DNA of 64,000 bases, from the NCBI GenBank assembly GCA_940337035.1, contig OW679200.1:19943090-20007089 (forward strand), in the 5' to 3' direction. Shown in pieces: positions 54,700 to 64,000 of this stretch (its first letter is position 1; every line of letters begins with the position of its first letter). The notes under the pieces are model-generated. The model searched no databases and was not told the DNA's origin. It saw only the letters and a program-made list of their open reading frames with translations. The stretch is from Agriotes lineatus (lineage: Eukaryota; Arthropoda; Insecta; Coleoptera; Elateridae). The position numbers and the translations under genes were made by a program.

Positions 54700-55795
54700 A
54701 TGCATCGGAATGGCACCTACTGTTTTAGAAGTAGAAAAAATGGCATGCTAAAGCCTGTAAACGTACTTACGGATGATCTGAGACGTTTTTGGTATCATTT
54801 CGATAGTAGAAACGCTCTTAGATTTTTTTATTTTAGTAACACTATTTCGGTGTCTGGGCGCGGCTGCTTAATGTCCTCAGATTGGTACTAGCAGTATGTA
54901 ACATATTACAATTAATAGACAGTAATTGCAGAAAGCTAGAGACTGTACGAAAACAACTGTAAACTAACTTTGAATGCATCGGAATGGCACCTACTGTTTT
55001 AGAAGTAGACAAAATGGCATGCTAAAGCCTGTAAACGTACTTACGGATGATCTGAGACGTTTTTGGTATCATTTCGATAGTAGAAACGCTCTTAGATTAT
55101 TTTATTTTAGTAACACTATTTCGGTGTCTGGGCGCGGCTGCGTAATGTCCTCAGAATGGTACTAGCAGTATGTAACATATTACAATTAATAGACAGTAAT
55201 TGCAGAATGCTAGAGACTGTACGAAAACAACTGTAAACTAACTTTAAATGCATCGGAATGGCACCTACTGTTTTAGAAGTAGAAAAAATGGCATGCTAAA
55301 GCCTGTAAACGTACTTACGGATGATCTGAGACGTTTTTGGTATCATTTCGATAGTAGAAACGCTCTTAGATTTTTTTATTTTAGTAACACTATTTCGGTG
55401 TCTGGGCGCGGCTGCTTAATGTCCTCAGATTGGTACTAGCAGTATGTAACATATTACAATTAATAGACAGTAATTGCAGAAAGCTAGAGACTGTACGAAA
55501 ACAACTGTAAACTAACTTTGAATGCATCGGAATGGCACCTACTGTTTTAGAAGTAGACAAAATGGCATGCTAAAGCCTGTAAACGTACTTACGGATGATC
55601 TGAGACGTTTTTGGTATCATTTCGATAGTAGAAACGCTCTTAGATTATTTTATTTTAGTAACACTATTTCGGTGTCTGGGCGCGGCTGCGTAATGTCCTC
55701 AGAATGGTACTAGCAGTATGTAACATATTACAATTAATAGACAGTAATTGCAGAATGCTAGAGACTGTACGAAAACAACTGTAAACTAACTTTAA
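54700..55795 (+). repeat. Tandem duplication of a 2-monomer unit
   Basis: 54700-55247 and 55248-55795 (548 bp each) share the rare variants CTCAGATTGG in the first monomer and TTAGATTATTTT with GCTGCGTAATG in the second. These first two variants are not seen elsewhere in the window, so the duplication is local and recent. Confidence 0.85.
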
Positions 55796-57165
55796 ATGCA
55801 TCGGAATGGCACCTACTGTTTTAGAAGTAGAAAAAATGGCATGATAAAGCCTGTAAACGTACTTACGGATGATCTGAGCCGTTTTTGGTATCATTTCGAT
55901 AGTAGAAACGCTCTTAGATTTTTTTATTTTAGTAACACTATTTCGGTGTCTGAGGGCGGCGGCTTAATGTCCTCAGAATGGTACTAGCAGTATGTAACAT
56001 ATTACAATTAATAGACAGTAATTGCAGAATGCTAGAGACTGTACGAAAACAACTGTAAACTAACTTTAAATGCATCGGAATGGCACCTACTGTTTTAGAA
56101 GTAGACAAAATGGCATGCTAAAGCCTGTAAACGTACTTACGGATGATCTGAGACGTTTTTGGTATCATTTCGATAGTAGAAACGCTCTTAGATTTTTTTA
56201 TTTTAGTAACACTATTTCGGTGTCTGGGCGCGGCTGCTTAATGTCCTCAGAATGGTACTAGCAGTATGTAACATATTACAATTAATGGACAGTAATTGCA
56301 GAAAGCTAGAGACTGTACGAAAACAACTGTAAACTAACTTTGAATGCATCGGAATGGCACCTACTGTTTTAGAAGTAGACAAAATGGCATGCTAGAGCCT
56401 GTAAACGTACTTACGGATGATCTGAGACGTTTTTGGTATCATTTCGATAGTAGAAACGCTCTTAGATTTTTTTATTTTAGTAACACTATTTCGGTGTCTG
56501 AGGGCGGCTGCTTAATGTCCTCAGAATGGTACTAGCAGTATGTAACATATTACAATTAATAGACAGTAATTGCAGAATGCTAGAGACTGTACGAAAACAA
56601 CTGTAAACTAACTTTAAATGCATCGGAATGGCACCTACTGTTTTAGAAGTAGAAAAAATGGCATGCTAAAGCCTGTAAACGTACTTACGGATGATCTGAG
56701 ACGTTTTTGGTATCATTTCGATAGTAGAAACGCTCTTAGATTTTTTTATTTTAGTAACACTATTTCGGTGTCTGAGCGCGGCTGCTTAATGTCCTCAGAA
56801 TGGTACTAGCAGTATGTAACATATTACAATTAATAGACAGTAATTGCAGAAAGCTAGAGACTGTACGAAAACAACTGTAAACTAACTTTAAATGCATCGG
56901 AATGGCAGCTACTGTTTTAGAAGTAGAAAAAATGGCATGCTAAAGCCTGTAAACGTACTTACGGATGATCTGAGACGTTTTTGGTATCATTTCGATAGTA
57001 GAAACGCTATTAGATTTTTTTATTTTAGTAACACTATTTCGGTGTCTGGGCGCGGCTGCTTAATGTCCTCAGAATGGTACTAGCAGTATGTAACATATTA
57101 CAATTAATAGACAGTAATTGCAGAAAGCTAGAGACTGTACGAAAACAACTGTAAACTAACTTTGA

Positions 57166-60097
57166 ATGCATCGGAATGGCACCTACTGTTTTAGAAGTAG
57201 ACAAAATGGCATGCTAAAGCCTGTAAACGTACTTACGGATGATCTGAGACGTTTTTGGTATCATTTCGATAGTAGAAACGCTCTTAGATTTTTTTATTTT
57301 AGTAACACTATTTCGGTGTCTGGGCGCGGCTGCGTAATGTCCTCAGAATGGTACTAGCAGTATGTAACATATTACAATTAATAGACAGTAATTGCAGAAT
57401 GCTAGAGACTGTACGAAAACAACTGTAAACTAACTTTAAATGCATCGGAATGGCACCTACTGTTTTAGAAGTAGAAAAAATGGCATGATAAAGCCTGTAA
57501 ACGTACTTACGGATGATCTGAGCCGTTTTTGGTATCATTTCGATAGTAGAAACGCTCTTAGATTTTTTTATTTTAGTAACACTATTTCGGTGTCTGAGGG
57601 CGGCTGCTTAATGTCCTCAGAATGGTACTAGCAGTATGTAACATATTACAATTAATAGACAGTAATTGCAGAATGCTAGAGACTGTACGAAAACAACTGT
57701 AAACTAACTTTAAATGCATCGGAATGGCACCTACTGTTTTAGAAGTAGACAAAATGGCATGCTAAAGCCTGTAAACGTACTTACGGATGATCTGAGACGT
57801 TTTTGGTATCATTTCGATAGTAGAAACGCTCTTAGATTTTTTTATTTTAGTAACACTATTTCGGTGTCTGGGCGCGGCTGCTTAATGTCCTCAGAATGGT
57901 ACTAGCAGTATGTAACATATTACAATTAATGGACAGTAATTGCAGAAAGCTAGAGACTGTACGAAAACAACTGTAAACTAACTTTGAATGCATCGGAATG
58001 GCACCTACTGTTTTAGAAGTAGACAAAATGGCATGCTAGAGCCTGTAAACATACTTACGGATGATCTGAGACGTTTTTGGTATCATTTCGATAGTAGAAA
58101 CGCTCTTAGATTTTTTTATTTTAGTAACACTATTTCGGTGTCTGAGGGCGGCTGCTTAATGTCCTCAGAATGGTACTAGCAGTATGCAACATATTACAAT
58201 TAATAGACAGTAATTGCAGAATGCTAGACACTGTACGAAAACAACTGTAAACTAACTTTAAATGCATCGGAATGGCACCTACTGTTTTAGAAGTAGAAAA
58301 AATGGCATGCTAAAGCCTGTAAACGTACTTACGGATGATCTGAGACGTTTTTGGTATCAGTTCGATAGTAGAAACGCTCTTAGATCTTTTTATTTTAGTA
58401 ACACTATTTCGGTGTCTGGGCGCGGCTGCTTAATGTCCTCAGAATGGTACTAGCAGTATGTAACATATTACAATTAATAGACAGTAATTGCAGAAAGCTA
58501 GAGACTGTACGAAAACAACTGTAAACTAATTTTGAATGCATCGGAATGGCACCTACTGTTTTAGAAGAAGACAAAATGGCATGCTAAAGCCTGTAAACGT
58601 ACTTACGGATGATCTGAGACGTTTTTGGTATCATTTCGATAGTAGAAACGCTCTTAGATTTTTTTATTTTAGTAACACTATTTCGGTGTCTGAGCGCGGC
58701 TGCTTAATGTCCTCAGAATGGTACTAGCAGTATGTAACATATTACAATTAATAGACAGTAATTGCAGAAAGCTAGAGACTGTACGAAAACAACTGTAAAC
58801 TAATTTTGAATGCATCGGAATGGCACCTACTGTTTTAGAAGTAGACAAAATGGCATGCTAAAGCCTGTAAACGTACTTACGGATGATCTGAGACGTTTTT
58901 GGTATCATTTCGATAGTAGAAACGCTCTTAGATTTTTTTATTTTAGTAACACTATTTCGGTGTCTGGGCGCGGCTGCTTAATGTCCTCAGAATGGTACTA
59001 GCAGTATGTAACATATTACAATTAATAGACAGTAATTGCAGAAAGCTAGAGACTGTACGAAAACAACTGTAAACTAACTTTGAATGCATCGGAATGGCAC
59101 CTACTGTTTTAGAAGTAGACAAAATGGCATGCTAGAGCCTGTAAACGTACTTACGGATGATCTGAGACGTTTTTGGTATCATTTCGATAGTAGAAACGAT
59201 CTTAGATTTTTTTATTTTAGTAACACTATTTCGGTGTCTGGGCGCGGCTGCGTAATGTCCTCAGAATGGTACTAGCAGTATGTAACATATTACAATTAAT
59301 AGACAGTAATTGCAGAATGCTAGAGACTGTACGAAAACAACTGTAAACTAACTTTAAATGCATCGGAATGGCACCTACTGTTTTAGAAGTAGAAAAAATG
59401 GCATGATAAAGCCTGTAAACGTACTTACGGATGATCTGAGCCGTTTTTGGTATCATTTCGATAGTAGAAACGCTCTTAGATTTTTTTATTTTAGTAACAC
59501 TATTTCGGTGTCTGAGGGCGGCTGCTTAATGTCCTCAGAATGGTACTAGCAGTATGTAACATATTACAATTAATAGACAGTAATTGCAGAATGCTAGAGA
59601 CTGTACGAAAACAACTGTAAACTAACTTTAAATGCATCGGAATGGCACCTACTGTTTTAGAAGTAGACAAAATGGCATGCTAAAGCCTGTAAACGTACTT
59701 ACGGATGATCTGAGACGTTTTTGGTATCATTTCGATAGTAGAAACGCTCTTAGATTTTTTTATTTTAGTAACACTATTTCGGTGTCTGGGCGCGGCTGCT
59801 TAATGTCCTCAGAATGGTACTAGCAGTATGTAACATATTACAATTAATGGACAGTAATTGCAGAAAGCTAGAGACTGTACGAAAACAACTGTAAACTAAC
59901 TTTGAATGCATCGGAATGGCACCTACTGTTTTAGAAGTAGACAAAATGGCATGCTAGAGCCTGTAAACATACTTACGGATGATCTGAGACGTTTTTGGTA
60001 TCATTTCGATAGTAGAAACGCTCTTAGATTTTTTTATTTTAGTAACACTATTTCGGTGTCTGAGGGCGGCTGCTTAATGTCCTCAGAATGGTACTAG
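57166..60097 (+). repeat. 7-monomer-offset duplication
   Basis: Monomers at 57166, 57440, 57714 and 57988 match 59084, 59358, 59632 and 59906 (offset 1918 bp). Shared markers are the T169G unit, the C49A/A84C unit, TTAATGGACAG in the spacer (57929 and 59846 areas) and GTAAACATACTT (58046 and 59964 areas). The first monomer of the second copy is a hybrid: it carries A52G and GAAACGATC, absent from the first copy. Confidence 0.7.
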
Positions 60098-60453
60098 CAG
60101 TATGCAACATATTACAATTAATAGACAGTAATTGCAGAATGCTAGAGACTGTACGAAAACAACTGTAAACTAACTTTAAATGCATCGGAATGGCACCTAC
60201 TGTTTTAGAAGTAGAAAAAATGGCATGATAAAGCCTGTAAACGTACTTACGGATGATCTGAGCCGTTTTTGGTATCATTTCGATAGTAGAAACGCTCTTA
60301 GATTTTTTTATTTTAGTAACACTATTTCGGTGTCTGAGGGCGGCTGCTTAATGTCCTCAGAATGGTACTAGCAGTATGTAACATATTACAATTAATAGAC
60401 AGTAATTGCAGAATGCTAGAGACTGTACGAAAACAACTGTAAACTAACTTTAA

Positions 60454-63400
60454 ATGCATCGGAATGGCACCTACTGTTTTAGAAGTAGACAAAATGGCAT
60501 GCTAAAGCCTGTAAACGCTCTGACGGACGATCTGAGACGTTTTTGGTATCATTTCGATAGTAGAAACGCTCTTAGATTTTTTAATTTTAGTAACACTATT
60601 TCGGTGTCTGAGCGCGGCTGCTTAATGTCCTCAGAATGGTACTAGCAGTATGTAACATATTACAATTAATAGACAGTAATTGCAGAATGCTAGAGACTGT
60701 ACGAAAACAACTGTAAACTAACTTTAAATGCATCGGAATGGCACCTACTGTTTTAGAAGTAGACAAAATGGCATGCTAGAGCCTGTAAACGCTCTGACGG
60801 ACGATCTGAGACGTTTTTGGTATCATTTCGATAGTAGAAACGCTCTTAGATTTTTTTATTTTAGTAACACTATTTCGGTGTCTGAGGGCGGCTGCTTAAT
60901 GTCCTCAGAATGGTACTAGCAGTATGTAACATATTACAATTAATAGACAGTAATTGCAGAATGCTAAAGACTGTACGAAAACAACTGTAAACTAACTTAG
61001 AATGCATCGGAATGGCACCTACTGTTTTAGAAGTAGATAAAATGTCATGCTAGAGCCTGTAAACGCTCTGACGGACGATCTGAGACGTTTTTGGTATCAA
61101 TTCGATAGTAGAAACGCTCTTAGATTTTTTTATTTTAGTAACACTATTTCGGTGTCTGAGGGCGGCTGCTTAATGTCCTCAGAATGGTACTAGCAGTATG
61201 TAACATATTACAATTAATAGACAGTAATTGCAGAATGCTAAAGACTGTACGAAAACAACTGTAAACTAACTTTAAATGCATCGGAATGGCACCTACTGTT
61301 TTAGAAGTAGAAAAAATGGCATGCTAAAGCCTGTAAACGTACTTACGGATGATCTGAGACGTTTTTGGTATCATTTCGATAGTAGAAACGCTGTTAGATT
61401 TTTTTATTTTAGTAACACTATTTCGGTGTCTGAGCGCGGCTGCTTAATGTCCTCAGAATGGTACTAGCAGTATGTAACATATTACAATTAATAGACCGTA
61501 ATTGCAGAATGCTAAAGACTGTACGAAAACAACTGTAAACTAACTTTAAATGCATCGGAATGGCACCTACTGTTTTAGAAGTAGAAAAAATGGCATGCTA
61601 AAGCCTGTAAACGTACTTACGGATGATCTGAGACGTTTTTGGTATCATTTCGATAGTAGAAACGCTGTTAGATTTTTTTATTTTAGTAACACTATTTCGG
61701 TGTCTGAGTGCGGCTGCTTAATGTCCTCAGAATGGTACTAGCAGTATGTAACATATTACAATTAATAGACAGTAATTGCAGAATGCTAGAGACTGTACGA
61801 AAACAACTGTAAACTAACTTTAAATGCATCGGAATGGCACCTACTGTTTTAGAAGTAGAAAAAATGTCATGCTAAAGCTTGTAAACGTACTTACGGATGA
61901 TCTGAGACGTTTTTGGTATCATTTCGATAGTAGAAACGCTGTTAGATTTTTTAATTTTAGTAACACTATTTCGGTGTCTGAGCGCGGCTGCTTAATGTCC
62001 TCAGAATGGTACTAGCAGTATGTAACATATTACAATTAATAGACAGTAATTGCAGAATGCTAAAGACTGTACGAAAACAACTGTAAACTAACTTTAAATG
62101 CATCGGAATGGCACCTACTGTTTTAGAAGTAGAAAAAATGGCATGCTAAAGCCTGTAAACGTACTTACGGATGATCTGAGACGTTTTTGGTATGATTTCG
62201 ATAGTAGAAACGCTCTTAGATTTTTTTATTTTAGTAACACTATTTCGGTGTCTGAGGGCGGCTGCTTAATGTCCTCAGAATGGTACTATCAGTATGTAAC
62301 ATATTACAATTAATAGCCAGTAATTGCAGAATGCTAGAGACTGTACGAAAACAACTGTAAACTAACTTTAAATGTATCGGAATGGCACCTACTGTTTTAG
62401 AAGTAGAAAAAATGGCATGCTAAAGCCTGTAAACGTACTTACGGATGATCTGAGACGTTTTTGGTATCATTTCGATAGTAGAAACGCTCTTAGATTTTTT
62501 TATTTTAGTAACACTATTTCGGTGTCTGAGGGCGGCTGCTTAATGTCCTCAGAATGGTACTAGCAGTATGTAACATATTACAATTAATAGACAGTAATTG
62601 CAGAATGCTAGAGACTGTACGAAAACAACTGTAAACTAACTTTAAATGCATCGGAATGGCACCTACTGTTTTAGAAGTAGACAAAATGGCATGCTAGAGC
62701 CTGTAAACGCTCCGACGGACGATCTGAGACGTTTTTGGTATCAATTCGATAGTAGAAACGCTGTTAGATTTTTTTATTTTAGTAACACTATTTCGGTGTC
62801 TGAGCGCGGCTGCTTAATGTCCTCAGAATGGTACTAGCAGTATGTAACATATTACAATTAATAGACAGTAATTGCAGAATGCTAGAGACTGTACGAAAAC
62901 AACTGTAAACTAACTTTAAATGCATCGGAATGGCACCTACTGTTTTAGAAGTAGAAAAAATGGCATGCTAAAGCCTGTAAACGTACGTACGGATGCTCTG
63001 CGACGTTTTTGGTACCATTTCGATAGTAGAAACGCTCTTAGATTTTTTTATTTTAGTAACACTATTTCGGTGTCTGAGCGCGGCTGGTTAATGTCCTCAG
63101 AATGGTACTAGCAGTATGTAACATATTACAATTAATAGACAGTAATTGCAGAATGCTAGAGACTGTACGAAAACAACTGTAAACTAACTTTAAATGCATC
63201 GGAATGGCACCTACTGTTTTAGAAGTAGAAAAAATGGCATGCTAAAGCCTGTAAACGTACTTACGGATGATCTGAGACGTTTTTGGTATCATTTCGATAG
63301 TAGAAACGCTGTTAGATTTTTTTATTTTAGTAACACTATTTCGGTGTCTGAGCGCGGCTGCTTAATGTCCTCAGAATGGTACTAGCAGTATGTAACATAT

Positions 63401-64000
63401 TACAATTAATAGACAGTAATTGCAGAATGCTAGAGACTGTACGAAAACAACTGTAAACTAACTTTAAATGCATCGGAATGGCACCTACTGTTTTAGAAGT
63501 AGACAAAATGGCATGCTAGAGCCTGTAAACGCTCTGACGGACGATCTGAGACGTTTTTGGTATCAATTCGATAGTAGAAACGCTGTTAGATTTTTTTATT
63601 TTAGTAACACTATTTCGGTGTCTGAGCGCGGCTGCTTAATGTCCTCAGAATGGTATTAGCAGTATGTAACATATTACAATTAATAGACAGTAATTGCAGA
63701 ATGCTAGAGACTGTACGAAAACAACTGTAAACTAACTTTAAATGCATCGGAATGGCACCTACTGTTTTAGAAGTAGAAAAAATGGCATGCTAAAGCCTGT
63801 AAACGTACGTACGGATGCTCTGAGACGTTTTTGGTACCATTTCGATAGTAGAAACGCTCTTAGATTTTTTTATTTTAGTAACACTATTTCGGTGTCTGAG
63901 CGCGGCTGGTTAATGTCCTCAGAATGGTACTAGCAGTATGTAACATATTACAATTAATAGACAGTAATTGCAGAATGTTAGAGACTGTACGGAAACAACT
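60454..64000 (+). repeat. Divergent monomers near the right end
   Basis: Monomers here carry variants not seen in the rest of the window. In 60454, 60728, 61002, 62646 and 63468 the GTACTTACGGATGATC block is replaced by a GCTC(T/C)GACGGACGATC form. In 62920 and 63742 it is GTACGTACGGATGCTC with GGTACCATTTCG and GGCTGGTTAATG. C118G occurs in 61276, 61550, 61824, 62646, 63194 and 63468. An 822-bp 3-monomer unit repeats (62646-63467, then 63468 to the end). Higher divergence is what array edges usually show, although the edge itself is not in the window. Confidence 0.75.

Larger units (their letters stand above)
37493..64000 (+). repeat. 274-bp satellite array, right part
   Basis: The array continues here in the same phase and orientation. 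The interrupted unit resumes at 37493-37711 (its first 5 bp are the duplicated target), followed by 95 complete units from 37712 to 63741 and a 259-bp partial unit at the end. Removing 2232 bp (element plus one target copy) restores the 274-bp phase exactly. Subfamilies on this side overlap those on the left, for example the C49A/A84C, T169G and T99G units, and add others such as the G92A units at 47-53.8 kb. I saw no indels in complete monomers here. Monomers after about 60.45 kb are clearly more divergent. No gene or RNA feature is visible between 37498 and 64000. Confidence 0.97.

Noticed and set aside
1..64000. CRISPR-like array
   Set aside because: The whole 274-bp unit is repeated with no unique spacers between short repeats, and no cas genes are present.
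1..64000. tRNA-derived SINE, rDNA spacer or telomeric repeat origin of the satellite
   Set aside because: I found no Pol III A/B box pair, no rRNA segment and no TTAGG-type run in the monomer. A database search could still find a distant source.

Overview
The window is almost entirely one satellite DNA array. A 274-bp monomer (about 36% G+C, counted on the monomer at 141-414) is repeated head to tail, always in the same orientation, from base 1 to base 64000. I count 128 complete monomers on the left (141-35205), one monomer split by an insertion (35206-35265 plus 37493-37711), 95 complete monomers on the right (37712-63741), and partial monomers at both window ends. The array therefore runs past the window on both sides. 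There is no host gene, RNA gene or CRISPR array.

The only interruption is a 2227-bp non-LTR (LINE-type) retrotransposon fragment at 35266-37492 on the minus strand. It carries an open reverse-transcriptase reading frame (597 codons), a short 3' UTR with AATAAA and a (TAC)n tail, and is flanked by a 5-bp target-site duplication. The 5' end, which would hold the endonuclease, is missing. A frameshift in an A9 run separates the remaining N-terminal linker from the RT frame.

An array this large, with near-identical monomers, higher-order structure and a LINE of the Jockey/CR1/L2/I type, points to heterochromatin (centromeric or pericentromeric) of an invertebrate animal, perhaps an insect. The taxon is inference; nothing in the window fixes the species.

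Within the array, linked single-base variants define monomer subfamilies and several levels of local duplication. These are: a 6-monomer repeat at about 7.5-10.8 kb; an 8-monomer repeat at 14.7-19.0 kb, part of which was copied again 13 monomers downstream; three 3-monomer units at 32.7-35.2 kb; an 11-monomer block (3008 bp) present on both sides of 40.7 kb, of which only the left copy carries the LINE; a 9- to 10-monomer repeat at 45.7-52.7 kb; a 2-monomer duplication at 54.7-55.8 kb; and a 7-monomer shift at 57-60 kb. From 60.45 kb to the right end the monomers diverge more, as expected towards an array edge. Offsets below count the A of the ATGCAT at base 141 as monomer position 1. All comparisons were made by eye.
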